This document shows, one piece after another, positions 1 to 12,810 of a stretch of 64,000 nucleotides of DNA. This DNA comes from Arcuatula senhousia. Lineage: Eukaryota > Mollusca > Bivalvia > Mytilida > Mytilidae. Location: NCBI GenBank assembly GCA_963971305.1, contig CAXARO010000135.1:34075-98074 (forward strand). The letters run 5' to 3'. The notes below the pieces were generated by a model that was not told the origin of the DNA, made no database searches, and saw only the letters and a list, made by a program, of their open reading frames with translations. The position numbers and the translations under genes are program-made. Within the stretch, counting starts at the first letter, position 1, and each line of letters begins with the position of its first letter.

Positions 1-210
1 GTTTGCTATAGCAAGCAGGAACCGCTTACTCTTCCGGAGCACCTGAGTTCACTCTTGTCACGACGTTGATTTCCGTTCGGTTGATTTTGTGCTTTGTGCT
101 TCCTCGTGCTGTTTTTGTTCGTGTTTACCGGTTTTGTCGTTGCCCTTTCGGACTTGAATGCCCCTTGGTGCCGCTTTGCTTCTTTCGTTTAATGCACCAG
201 ATGACATGTT
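1..210 (+). repeat. Dispersed repeat family R1, copy 1
   Basis: Starts at the window edge with GCTATAGCAAGCAGGAACCG and runs through CTTCCGGAGCACCTGAGT to a TTGGTGCC...TTGCTTCTTTC end. Related copies occur at about 640-930 (minus), 985-1140 (plus), 1330-1455 (plus), 14890-15225 (minus), 40320-40430 (plus) and 41670-41960 (minus). It looks like a retroelement untranslated tail; short open frames in it are not conserved between copies. Confidence 0.6.
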
Positions 211-639
211 TTGGTCCTCTGAAAGAAAATTTCGGCAGATACATACTACATGTATTAGATAAAGTCGTTGGCTTTTCCCTATTTACCGTTCAATCGCAAT
301 AAACCGATTGCCAGTTTACCAATTCCGGAAATTTCCGGATATTAAAATGCACTTATGTCAAAGGTCAACTGAGGTAAAATCTGACGTGCAATGAAAGCAA
401 GACGTTCACTGATACATTTCAAGACTAATTGGAAGAAAATTAAATAAAAAGACCTGTTACGCCAATTTGCCATGAAGAAATTCAAAAACAAGATTCCCAA
501 GTATTTTAGAGAAACGTGGAACTACCCCTATTTTATTTGACTGACAGTATGTACAAGTTTTCCAGTAAAATCGGGGTAAAAATGGAGGCTATTTTGGACA
601 CTCGCAATCCGAGTAATACTTTCAATCATTTCCTTATTA

Positions 640-1455
640 TGTTCTATCTATTTAGGAAAATCTAGTTTCGTGCTTAAATGTTACGGCTGTACAAAATGTT
701 GTAATTTTATAACTTAAATTTCGGTAAAATAGATAAACGATATTTAAGGAAGCAAAGTGGCACCAAAGGGGGATTCGAGTATCAAAAGTTCGAAAGGGCA
801 ACGACAAAACCGGTAAAAACGAACAAAAACAGCACGAATTAACACAAAACACACAATTAGTCGAACGGAAATCAACAACATAACAAGATTTACGGTAGAC
901 CCCGTGCACTCGTAGACAAATATTGGATTTTTATCACTTAAATGAGTGCAGATGTGTCAATTTTCCCTTTTTGTGTAACACATCGACGGGTGTGCTATAG
1001 CAGGCAGGAGCCGCTTACTCTTCCGGAGCTCTGAGCTCACTCTTGTTACCACTTGCAACGTCTTGTTGCTAATTTCCAATTCAGCGTGTCAAATCTGGTA
1101 AAGGAAGACAAAACAAATTTCTACGACGACCCAATATCTGCACTCATATTGGTTTGTCGTAGAAATTTATTTTGTCTACCGTAAAAATTTTTGAGTAAAG
1201 ACAACAAGCAGGGAGCAACATAAACCTGTGTCAGCCATTTCTGTGTTAAACGTGACGCTCTGCTATGAAAAGAGAATTTATTCATGGTTTTCTTATAAAA
1301 CAATGATAGATCTTAGACAATAAAGGTGTTGTTGATTTTAATTCGGTTGATTTTGTGTTTTTGTGTTTCTTCGTGCTGTTTTTGTTCGATTTCGTCGTTG
1401 CCTTTTCGAACTTTAGACACTCGAATGCCCTATTGGTGCCTCTTTGCTTCTTATA
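640..1455. repeat. Cluster of R1 copies in opposite orientations
   Basis: Copies in minus (640-930), plus (985-1140) and plus (1330-1455) orientation. At 1104-1136 / 1145-1180 two arms of about 33 bp, nearly complementary (core AATTTCTACGAC / GTCGTAGAAATT), form a potential hairpin. No host gene is visible here. Confidence 0.55.
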
Positions 1456-1984
1456 AATGTATTTTAACAAATGCCTTTTGATTTTGTCTATTTATAAGAT
1501 TTTTATTTTTCAATATCATGATACATATATTGCCGGTTACAGTATAATCTTTTTTCTATTCATGTTTGGAACATAAATATTTCATATCACTTCGTCTATC
1601 TTACATGGTGTACCTCATCTGTACAATCATTTTTGACAACACTTTGCAATCACGTTCAGATTTAATTTTGCATCCTGTGACCCAAATATATATTTCAGAC
1701 ATTTTCTTAATTTAGGCATTTTTTAATGCCTGGTTATTTAGGAATTCAACCAAATGACAAAACGAAATGAATATTATATATGATGACCGAAATCATTGGC
1801 GTTACTTAAATACATTGGCTATAGCAGTTCTTAGCTTCACAACTATTACAGATATATGTATTTTTCCAAGGAATAATTTGGTATGCTTGACTATGAGATC
1901 ATTCGACTCAGTATGCTAAATGCTTGAAATGTATACGTAATAGGTAGCATTTGATGTTGTTATTAATTATTGGTCCAAAATTGT

Positions 1985-3730
1985 CACATGACATATGCAG
2001 AGCATGCAAAAGCAACCGCATAATAGTCGTAAACCATAGTTATCACTCGGTTACTATAGTTTGCGTTCGTGAAACCAAGTTTATCAGCGGTAACTTTGGT
2101 GTGCGCAGCGCAAATGCTACTCTATCAACGAAAAACAGTATGTATAGTCCATAAACTATAGTTTACGGTTGATTAACTCAGTTTATCGCCGATAAACTCA
2201 GTTTAGCATCGATAAATTCAGTTTATCACTATGGCAAGCGACAGTCACAAAAACCCCATAAACTGAGTTTATCGACCGTAAACTATAGTTAGCGGTCGAT
2301 AAACTAGGTTTATCACTCGCTAACTATAGTTTGCTGATGCTAATGATAATTTCAGTTGTTTGAAATTTATCATTAGCGGTCGATAATGGGGGTTTCTAAT
2401 GCTAATTATGGTTTCTCGGTGATAAACCGAATTTATCGGTGATAAACTGAGTTTATCGGCGATAAACTCAGTTTATCAACCACAAACTATAGTTTACGGT
2501 CGATAAATGCTGTTTTCGTTGATAAAGTAGCATTTGCGCCGCGCAAACTAAAGTAATCGAGTAAAATATGGTTAACGTTATAAAATAGTTTATTATGCGG
2601 TTGCTATTGCATGCTATGAATATGTCAGAAACCAAGTAAGCGTGCTTTCATACCCTACGAGTTCAATTAATATTATCCCTGAGGAATACCTATTGAGGTA
2701 CAACAAGCATTGTAAAGATAATTTGCACGTATATGAATGCCATAACAAGATTCCGTTAAACTTAGAAATATGAAATGCAGAATTCAAGATTTTCTTAGTC
2801 AAAAGGGTCGCATCTTTTATAAAAAAAATACAGAAAAAAAATCCTAATTATATGCACAACTTCACGACGTGTACTTCTTGCATACCAAGTTTCATTTATT
2901 TCTGCTAAGTAGTTTCAGAGGATTTGCGTCCATAAAATATGATTACAGACGGGTGGGATGGGCTGACGCTCGAGTTAGTCAAAAACAAATTTGCATTGTA
3001 GGTTATAAAACCCTGATAAACCAAGTTTGTTTAATTAACATTAGCTGTCGACTATGGAAATTTTCAATGCTAATTAGGGTTCCTGGGTGCTGAACTGCAT
3101 GGCATGCGACAGTCACAAAACCCCATAAACTGAGTTTATCGACCATAAACTGTAGTAAGCGGTCGATAAACTGGGTTTATCACTCGCTAACTATAGTTTG
3201 CTGATGCTAATGATAATTTCAGTTGTTTGAAATTTATCATTAGCGGTCGATAATGGGGGTTTCAAATGCTAATTAGGGTTTCTCGGTGATAAACCGAATT
3301 TATCGGCCGATAAACTGAGTTTATCGGCGATAATCTCAGTTTATCAACCGCAAACTATAGTTTACGGTCGATAAATGCTGTTTTGCGTTGATAAAATAGC
3401 ATTTGCACCGCGCAAACTAACGTTATCGCTGATAAACTTGGTTTCACGAACGTAAACTTTAGTTAGCGTGCGACAAACCTAGTTTATCCACAGCAAACTA
3501 TAGTTTACGGTCGATAAATGTGGTTTATCAGGTTTTTGTTATTATCGCGTGCCATATATCACCGAGAAACCCTAATTAGCATTTGAAAATCCCATTATCG
3601 ACCGCTAATGATAAATTTCAAACAACTGAAATTATCATTAGCATCAGCAAACCCAGTTTATCGACCGCTAACTATAGTTTACGGTCGATAAACTCAGTTT
3701 ATTGGGTTTTTATGACTGTTGCGTGCCATA
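1985..3730. repeat. Array of short palindromes (GATAAACTGAGTTTATC type)
   Basis: Dominated by self-complementary words such as GATAAACTGAGTTTATC and AAACTATAGTTT joined by CGACCG/CGGTCG. A direct pair lies at 2231-2540 and 3100-3420, and an inverted partial copy at 3540-3730. Copy borders share a CTATGGCA..CGACAGTCA-like end. No open frame is shared between the copies. Confidence 0.65.
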
Positions 3731-3739
3731 GATATTACT

Positions 3740-5130
3740 GGCTAATAATCCTTAATATTTTAATGGCTTTATAGAGTATAAAATACACCAAAGCATCAAA
3801 ACTTTTAATATATCTCATAGAATTTCAAGCTATCCTTATATCTTAAACGCGTGCTAATTGTAAATACATTCAATAGCAGAAACATGAAAAAAATGTTCTG
3901 TAACTTCTAAACTATTGATAAATACATGATGTTACATGTATAATAGTAAACTATTACGTAAATCTTAATGGAGAATGTAAAAATGTTATTCATTTAATTC
4001 ATCATTTTGAACTTGCATTTGCTAAGAATAATTTTGACATCTAGTGACAATTTTTAACGCCAGGCTTACCAAATCATATAATACATGTATATATTTAAAA
4101 TATTTTAATTCTTAAGCATTTGCTAGCTTTATATGAAAATAATGCAGCAAAGAGATAATAACACCAGGTCTTCTAAATCAGGACCCATATACATGTACAT
4201 CCTAGACCCATATTTTGGTCCTTGCATGCACATCAGCCAAATATTGGAATGTCGGGACTATATGGTACCTAATATGGATAGATTTATATGTATTGTAGCA
4301 TACACAACGAATGATACATTCTTTTCGCGATAGTACTTGTTAGTTCGATTTCTTTATCTTTTTGTAAGAAATGTAATCAATGACCTAGAATTTATTTTCA
4401 AAACGTTTGATGTTTTATATCCGAAAAGTCTTAGTTTGAAGGTTATCTGTGAAGACAGAGCACAACCTTGGACAATATCAAAATGTTATAAATTTTGTTG
4501 AAGTATATTGGTATGTAGAAGCGTTCGGTTACATTCATGTAAGTACGCTAGGCATAATCTAAAAAGAATAATTAACTGTTAGTCAAATAATAAATGACCT
4601 ACCGATTTTCAAATCTGACAAAGGAATAGCGAGTGCATTACATTTAGGTAAGAACGTTTTCAACTCAAATTTTCATTTCGGGTTATCGCATTCTATCACT
4701 GGCGTTTTGGTCCAGGATAATGATACTTTATAAATCATGTGTAAATAAAAATTTCTGATCCTATACATAATAGATTTTAAAAAAGTACAATCCTGAACCC
4801 AAGCGCCTGTCCATGCGATTATTGGGCTTGTTTTCCGCATAAGAGTTATCTTCCTTTTTTGCTTAAAAGTTGGTTGACGCTGTTGTATTTACACGTTTAT
4901 GTTTTCTACATAGAATTATTAGTATTTGTAAAATGAAGCAAATCAATCTAAACTAAAAAAAAGATAAAGTATTGAATGATCTAATATTATTTTTGCCACA
5001 TTATTTTGTTTGTTTGTTGATGTGTTACATGTATATTTGAAGGGTTTTACGTTTCTCATACAAAACAAATCAAAGATGATGAGTTAGATCATCTAAAGTG
5101 TTGTCACAAGTGTTCTATATGTAAGTTGGT
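3740..5130. other. AT-rich flank with first half of a diverged duplication
   Basis: No gene seen. 4330-4610 resembles 6345-6610 (shared order: GATAGTAC, TTTGTAA, GA..GAGCACAACC, AATAATTAACTGTTAGTCAA-like end), an old duplication of about 270 bp. The remainder is unremarkable AT-rich sequence. Confidence 0.45.
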
Positions 5131-5149
5131 TCTTGTTGGTCGTATTAAG

Positions 5150-5935
5150 CTAACCTGGACCAAAAAGTGAGCTATTGCCGTCACTTGGCGTTCGTTTTGT
5201 AGTCGTCTGTCGTCCGTTAACAATTTTCAAAAATCTTCTCCTCTAAAACTAGTGAACAAACTTTAATGAAACCTGGTATGATCCATTCTTAGGGTGCCCT
5301 GCACAAAAGTGGCGTTTTGATTTTTGATCCGTGAAAAACATGGCCGCTGTTGCTAAAAAAAAACAAGGGGTCAAACTAATTTTTGACTTATAAATCGAAA
5401 AGTATAAGAGATAGAAAAATTCTGGTTCAGCCTTACTTCTTCAAAATCAACAGTTCTGCAAAGGTCTCCATTGGTTCAAAATTGTCAGATGCCCTTTTGA
5501 AGGATTTAATGCACATAAAACGTCAAAAATAGTGTTTTTCATGTTTTTGTCCCATATAATGAAAATATTGCAGATAGAGAAAAGCTGCTGCTTGTTCAAA
5601 CCTATTGCTCATTAAGCTCTACAAAGTCTCCATAGGGTCGAAGTTGTCAGGTAACCTCTTATAGGGGTAATGGGTCCTTTATAGGTCAAAAATAATGTTT
5701 GTTCATGTTTTTGGCATATAAAATAAAAACTATTGCAATTAGAGAAAAGCTTTTGATTGCTAAAATGTTCAGCTCATTTAGCTCTACAAAAGTCTCTATT
5801 GGATTGAAGTTGTCAAATGACTTATTGTACTGATGATAGCTACATGTAATAGAAGAGACTCATAGCTTAAAAACCAGATATGCGATTTCGGCATCTGGTG
5901 GCCTCTTGTTTCTCATCGTTTTAGCTTATCTCATA
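5150..5935 (+). repeat. Dispersed repeat family R2, partial copy
   Basis: Begins CCTGGACC..GTGAGCTATTGCC, then CACTTGGCG, and contains several units carrying GTCTCCAT..GGTC and AAGTTGTCAGATG. The same family forms the long arrays at 8214-10030 (minus) and 54405-57595 (plus). Non-coding. Confidence 0.65.
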
Positions 5936-7000
5936 AAATAATGGCGGTTTATTTGAGACTCCAAGAGCGTCGGAATCTGTATCAAATTAAAGCAGAATGG
6001 TTAGGTCCAAACCTGCTTACATTTCAAGTGACACATTAACTATATTAGTATGGTTGAGTCACCTAGTAAGCACAATCCTGGCTTCGGGTACTGTGGTAAC
6101 TTACATTTACTGAATGGATGACCACTTACAGCAGATGATATAGCGTCTTCTATTTCATGACCTATATACATGTATCTCTTAAATTTCTAAATATGGTTCT
6201 CGCTTTCGCCTTGAACAAAAATATGGGTTTGAGTTTTATATAAGACCTAATATGAAAAAAATATTTGTAATAATCATATACTATCCTTTCATAAATTATT
6301 TATTGTACGATACATAGCTTATGACAAGGTTTAAATTCTTTACGTGATAGTACAAATAAGTCCGATTATTTTGATCTGTTTGTAAAGAATGCAAACAATG
6401 ACAAAGAAATCTTAAAAAAAAAGTATTATTTACGAATCGTCTTACTTTAAAGGTTAAATAAATAGCTTATCTGTAAGATAGAGCACAACCATAGAAAATA
6501 TAGATAATGTTATAGATTTGCTTGAAGCATATAAAAATAAAAGCGGTCAAGTCGAATAGTAGAACTTAAAAAGAATAATAGACTGTTAGTCAATTAATAA
6601 ACCACGACAGACATATGTAGCAATGGTGCATACATTTAAGCATTCGACTTTTTGGCGAATTTGATTTATGCATGAGCAATAAAACGGGCAAATTAAGGCT
6701 AATTTCTACCATAGTGTCAATTTGGTTGGATTATGAATATTTATGATAAAATACTCTATATGTCATCACTTCAGTTCGGTAAATTTTCGTTTTATTGTTC
6801 TACGTTCTACGTATTTCATATTCTGATTGAAAACTGATTGAAAACTCAAAATTACAAAATGTATTGCCGATGAACGCATAGGAGGGCTTGACAGACGTAA
6901 AAACACATTGACCAGTAACATTTAATAAATTAAAACACAAGGAAGATACAAACACTACACATCGTCGCTGCAGACCTATTTTAGGTTTACTTTATACCAG
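5936..7000. other. AT-rich stretch without recognisable gene
   Basis: Contains the second half of the diverged duplication (6345-6610). Nothing else recognised. Confidence 0.4.
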
Positions 7001-7002
7001 TC

Positions 7003-7455
7003 GATAAATGCTTCTTAGCTAGCTGTCAGTAACTGCTAGTGTTCTCAAGAGAGTTCCCTTACGTCTCGTTGTTCTCGTACTCTTGTCTCAGGTTCTCTCT
7101 TGTTGAATTAAACTTTTATCGATTTGATTTTTAAAGTGTGTTATTATTTATGCTTTGTACAAGGTAAACAATAGGGGGAAGGTTGGGCCAAAAAAAAAAC
7201 TTGTTTAACCCTGAGTTACGTACCCGCCACATTTTATGTGTGCCTGTCCTAAGCCAGGAATCCTTGTCAAAGCTTTTGTTTGTCCCTGTCAACTATTTTT
7301 TTATGTCCAATACAAAACAACGAGCTGTGACCTCTGGTCATATTGAAGACTGCTGGTTGTTTTCCTTTGTGATTTTTCAAATTGCCGTTTCTTTAATGTT
7401 GGTTGTGTCGCTTACACTCATTCCGCTTTTAAGCTGCATAATAAAGACCGCTTAA
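7003..7455 (+). repeat. Retroelement 3'-tail repeat R3, copy 1
   Basis: Shares a long ordered set of words (AGCTGTCAGTAACTGC, TTTTATCGATTTGATTT, CGCCACATTTTATGTG, GTGTCGC..ACACTCATTCC) with 46420-46950, and more distantly with 58390-58670 and 60200-60645. At 46 kb it directly follows a reverse transcriptase relic, so I infer it is the 3' non-coding tail of that retroelement. The 90-codon frame inside it is not conserved among copies. Confidence 0.6.
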
Positions 7456-8023
7456 ATTTATATCCGCAAATTTATCCCAGTTCAAGAAACCGCGAAAATT
7501 AATATAGTTTTGTCATTTGGATATTTTCTTTTTATACTCCGGAGTTTTCACAACTGTTCAATGTATTTGCCTGGTCTACCAAAATAATCATCAACGTGAA
7601 AACTCAAAAATAATACAAAATATTAAAATCAAAAACTAACGGAGACAAAGTGATGACACTTTAAAACTGTAATAAACTGTATACTGTAATAGGGATGGGC
7701 CATAAAAGGGACAAAAACAATATAAAGTGGACCGTCACATGTCAACGCCGCTGCTACTTTTCATATCTGCATACAGAAAAAAACACTGTCATACATCAAA
7801 TATTCTCATCTACACTGTACTGCAAAATAAAAAAAATAAAAAACTTACCAACCATTCAGTAGGGCGTTGTCGTGCTGAATTAATAAGCAGTAAAATAAGC
7901 GCTAAAAAACCTACAATCACCCATGCGGGAAAATGAAAAATCATTACCCCCGTTTTTGATGAAATAATACAAGGAGAAAATCAATGCATTCTAATTCATT
8001 TAACGAATGAAATTATTCGTTTT
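7456..8023. other. No feature recognised
   Basis: AT-rich stretch between two repeats; a 69-codon frame at 7727 has no recognisable motif. Confidence 0.3.
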
Positions 8024-8213
8024 TAGCCCACCTGAACCGAAGGTCCATGTAAGCTTATACCATCACTTGGCGTCCGTCGTCGTCGTCGTCTGTTAACATT
8101 TTTCAAACGTTAACTTGTCCGACACCATAGGTCCAATTGCAACCAAACTTGGTACAGTTGTTGAGTAGCATTATGTGTACAAAACTATTGTTCGGATTTT
8201 TGATTCGTAAAAC

Positions 8214-10030
8214 AAGAGGCTCACAGGAGCCTGAATCGCTCACCTGGTCTTGATGTTGACCCTATACTTTTGTAGAGCTAAATGAGCTGAACATTTAAGC
8301 AAGCAACAGCTTTTCTCTACCTGCAATAGTTTTCATTCTAAAGGCCAAAAACACCATTTTTCACCTATAATGGGCCATAACCGCTATAAGGAGTCACCTG
8401 ACAACTTCGACCCTATGGAGACTTTTGTAGAGCTAAATGAGCTGAACATTTAAGCAAGCAATAGCTAATCTTTATCTGCAATAGTTTTCATTCTGTAGGC
8501 CAAAAACATGAAAAATCGCTATTTTTCATGGGCCGTAACCCCTATAAGAGGTCATCTGACATCTTCGACCTTATGGAGAATTTTGTAGAGCTAAATGAGC
8601 TGAACATTTAAGCAAGCAACAGCTAATCTCTATGTGCAATAGTTTTCATTCTGTAGGACAAAGACATGAAAAAACGCTATTTTTCAGGGGCCGTAACCCC
8701 TATAAGGGGTCATCTGACAACTTCGACTCTATGGAGACTTTCGTAGAGCTAAATGAGCTGAACATTTAAGCAAGCAACAGCTAATCTCTATCTGCAATTG
8801 TTTTCATTCTGCAGGCCAAAAACATGAAAAATCTTTATTTTTCAGGGGCCATTACCTCTATAAGGGGTCATCTGACAACTTCGACCCTATGGAGAATTTT
8901 GTAAAGCTAAATGAGCTGAACATTTAAGCAAGCAACAGCTAATCTCTATCTGCAATAGTTTTCATTCTGTAGGACAAAAACATGAAAAATCGCTATTTTT
9001 CAGGGGCCGTAACCCCTATGAGGGGTCATCTGACAACTTCGACCCTATGGAGAATTTTGTAAAGCTAAATGAGCTGAACATTTAAGCAAGCAACAGCTAA
9101 TCTCTATCTGCAATAGTTTTCATTCTGCAGGCCAAAAACATGAAAAATCGCTTTTTTTCAGAGGCTGTAACCCCTATAAGGGGTCATCTGACAACTTCAA
9201 CCCTATGGAGAATTTTGAAGAGCTAAATGAGCTGAACATTTTAGCAAGCAACAGCTAATCTCTATCTGCAATAGTTTTCATTCAGTAGGACAAAAACATG
9301 AAAAATCGCTATTTTTCAAGGGCCGTAACCCCTATAAGGGGTCATCTGACAACTTCGACCCTATGGAGAATTTTGTAGAGCTAAATGAGCTGAACATTTA
9401 AGCAAGCAACAGCTAATCTCTATGTGCAATAGTTTTCATTCTGTAGGACAAAAACATGAAAAAACGCTATTTTTCAGGGGCCGTAACCCCTATAAGGGGT
9501 CATCTGACAACTTCAACCCTATGGAGACTTTCGTAGAGCTAAATGAGCTTAACATTTAAGCAAGCAATAGCTAATCTCTATCTGCAATAGTTTTCATTCT
9601 GTAGGCCAAAAACATGAAAAAATGCTATTTTTCACCTTTAAGGGGCCGTAACCCCTATAAGGGGTCATCTGACAACTTTGACCAAATGGAGACTTTCGTA
9701 GAGCTTTTGATGCTGAATCAGTAGCGAGGCCTCAGATTTCCTTTATCTCTTATACTTTTTGATTTATAAGCCAAAAACAGTAGTCTGACCCCCCCTAGTC
9801 TATTTTTAGCAACGGCGGCCATGTTTTTTAACGGATCAAAAATCAAAACACAAGTTTGGTGCAGGACACCCTAAGAATCAATCATACCAAGTTTCATTGA
9901 ATTCTGTTCAGTAGTTTCAGAGGAGAAGATTTTTGAAAAATTGTTAACAGACGACGACGACGACGACAGACGACGACAGACGACGACGACGGACGCCAAG
10001 TGATGGCAATAGCTCACCTGGACCTGAGCT
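8214..10030 (-). mobile_element. R2 element nested in R4, with about nine 158-bp units
   Basis: Bounded by AAGAGGCTCACAGGAGCCTG and TAGCTCACCTGGACCTGAGC, between AAAAC-like flanks that would be continuous in R4. Inside, AATGAGCTGAACATTTAAGC recurs about every 154-159 bp from 8281 to 9542. A CGA/ACG trinucleotide tract lies at 9953-9991. No open reading frame. Copies at 5150 and 54405-57595 run in the opposite orientation. Confidence 0.65.
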
Positions 10031-11106
10031 AAAAACATGGCTGCCATGGCTAAAAATAGATCATAAGGGTAAATTGCAGTTTTTTGCTAATAACTCAAAA
10101 ACAGTACCAGATATCAAAATTCTGGCGAGGGTAAAAGTAATCAGCACCTCAAGATCAACCTGCCCAGAAATTTTCAAGAAGATCCAACAACCGATGTAGG
10201 AGTTAATGCCCTTTTTCTGGATTTTTTTTCAAAATTTTGCAGTATTTAGCCCTATAACTTGAAAACTATACAAGATATTTTAAAAATTCAAATTGCATAT
10301 GATTAAGCACATCAAGATCTACATTTCATGTAATTACATGTAGGTCAAAGCTAACGCAATTTCTTTTAGGAGTTGTGGCCCTTAAAGGGTCAAAATTTAC
10401 CATTTTTCATTACTTTTCCCCTGAATTCCAAAGATTAACTTGTCTGACACCATAAATCCAACTTCAACCAAACTTGGCACAGTTGTGTATTAGCATAAAT
10501 GCTACAATTGTGTTGTTCAGATTTTTGATTCGTCAAAAAATATGGCTGCCATGGCTAAAAATAGAACATGAGGTAAATTGCAGTTTTTTGCTAATTACTC
10601 AAAATTAGTTACAGATATCAAAATTCTGATGGATACAAAAGTGATCAACATCTCAAGATCTACCTGCTCTGAAATTTTCAAGAAGATCCAGCAATCGACA
10701 TAGGAGTTATTGCCCTTTTTCTGGATTTTTTCAAAATTTTTCACTTATTTAGTCCTATACATGTATCTTGAAAACTATACAAGATATTTCAAAAATTTAA
10801 ATTGCATATGATTAAGCACATCAAGATCTACATTTGATGTATATAGGTCAAAGCTGTATGACCATTTCTTTTAGGAGTTATTATCCTTAAAACAACAAAA
10901 TATACCATTTTTCATTACTTTTCCCCTGAATTTCAAAGATTAACTTGTCTGACACGGTAAGACCAACTGCATCTTAACTTGGCACAGTTGTTTAATAGCT
11001 TTGATGCTACAACTCTATTGTTCAGATTTTTGATTCGTGAAAAAACATGGCAGCCATGGCTAAAAATAGAACTATGGGGTAAATAGCATTTTTTTGCTAA
11101 TACTCA

Positions 11107-12198
11107 CAGTCCGAAAACCGGTGGTATTTAAACAATAGAATGTGAGCTCTTCATCGGAAAAGATAGGAAAGTCAATTCGAATGTTTATCCTGGTTGTCAA
11201 GTGAATCAAAAGTTCTTTTTAGTACAAAATTTCTTCCAATTTTAAGTTATGCTGATAAAATAAACTTTTTTGAATTAAAAAGAGTTTTTAAAAGTAACAG
11301 ATTGCATTTTAATGCATGTTATTATGTGGATATTTATGAAATGCATACGGTGCAAACTGAAATGGATCGCACAACTTTAACTTTTATATAAAAAATTGAA
11401 AAAAATCACACTATTTGTTTAAATGTATATCTTCCCATATGCAAATTTTCAGACATGTACTGCAAGAGGTAAAGCCAAAATAAAATTAAGAAAAAGACCT
11501 ATTTTTCTAGTCCGTCTTGACAACCTTCTTTTTAAGAGCACACGATTTACCTGTTGAATTCGATTATGTCATAGAACATGTTTACCTTTTTGACCGGTAT
11601 CCGTAAATTGGGATCAACAGTATGTGAATTTGCATTGTGTTGGAGTAAATGTCCAATTCAATATTCAGTCATCCGTTTTAAAAATAGGAATGCCTCCCAT
11701 TTATCATGTTTATAATTTATTAAAGATAGAACTTGGTTGTGTCCCTTGAAAGTTTTTCATAGTTACACATTGAATTCAAATGGATCGTTATATGATAACA
11801 GTAAAATATAATTTTCAAACTAATATCTGTCGAAAGAAAAGGTAATAACCTAACTTTCCCACAAGTTTTGAAAATGTACTGCAGGTATTACGCCTTGTGT
11901 GATTTTTTAAAGGTTGAGTTGACATTTTAATTTTTTCCAACGGCCAATAAGTTTCACTCGATTTGTTAAAATATGCACTTTTGTTGACCTTATAAACAAC
12001 TGTTTACGCAACAGAAAAGATTCGTTAATAACATAACATGTCCAACGTATATGATAGAAGTCAAATCCATGCGTAATAAATGAAAATTGAAGATTGTTTA
12101 TATGCCGTCGCCATCGTTGTTGTCATCGTTAAAAATTTAAAAACACATTAGCTGTTTTCTGCAGGGGAGATAATTGAATACCACTAGATATTAGACTG
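11107..12198 (+). mobile_element. Non-autonomous DNA transposon T1, copy 1
   Basis: 1092-bp block from CAGTCCGAAAACCGG to ATATTAGACTG, terminal inverted bases CAGTC/GACTG, flanked by CTCA duplicated on both sides (11103-11106 and 12199-12202). The flanks together restore the R4 unit sequence. It is clearly homologous to 24776-25798. No transposase frame (longest about 65 codons). A 4-bp target duplication with such short TIRs does not let me name the superfamily. Confidence 0.75.
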
Positions 12199-12810
12199 CT
12201 CAAAAATGGTTTCAGATATCAAAATTGTGCAAGAATCAAAAGTGATCAGCATATTAAGATTTACCTGTCCTGAAATTTCGGAAAAGATCTCAGACTGCTG
12301 ATGTGGGAGTTATTGTTCTTTTTCCTAATTTTTGCCAAATTTTCACTTATTAAGCCCAATATCTTGAAAACTAACCAAGATATATCAAAAATTTAAATTG
12401 CATACGGTTAAGCACAATAATATATACAAATATATGTATCTGTGTAGTTCAGGTGAGCGATTCAGGCTCTTGGGAGCCTCTTATTAGGTATTGATTTAGT
12501 TTGATCTGATTCAGGCATTTTATTAAGTTTGCTCATTTATTTTACTCAGCAAACTTTGTGCTCTGACTGAAAATTTTAAAATTGTATAGAATGCATAAAA
12601 AGAGTGAGCAGTTTATAACATGCCTAAATTTTTAATCATTCAAAAAAACCATAATTGAGAATAAAAGACCTTTGTACATTGATTTAACGTTTAAAAAATT
12701 TTAAAAAGGCACACAACACATTCATGACATTCATTTCATTGTATTTTCTTCGTTTTTGTTATTTTCCTGGTCATATATTTTGCACCTTGCATTATGAAAT
12801 TTATTTTCAG

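Larger units (their letters stand above)
8024..12487 (+). repeat. Repeat element R4, split by two younger insertions
   Basis: Starts AGCCCACCTGAACCGAAGGT and ends GTGAGCGATTCAGGCTCTTG, the same style of ends as R2. Its internal unit (ATGGCTGCCATGGCTAAAAATAG ... TCTGACACC) occurs about every 490 bp at 10.03, 10.54 and 11.05 kb. It is interrupted by an R2 element in the other orientation (8214-10030) and by a DNA transposon (11107-12198). Joining the flanks restores the unit sequence at both sites. Non-coding. Confidence 0.65.

Noticed and set aside
7183..7455. 90-codon plus-strand frame.
   Set aside because: Falls within the R3 retroelement tail and is not open in the other copies.
9953..9991. 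Regular ACG/CGA repeats as a possible CRISPR-like or coding repeat.
   Set aside because: Simple trinucleotide microsatellite inside a repeat element of a eukaryotic genome.
12724..12810. Extension of the first TRPM exon to an upstream ATG.
   Set aside because: A good pyrimidine-AG acceptor precedes 12811 and the upstream residues are not TRPM-like, though use of this ATG cannot be fully excluded.
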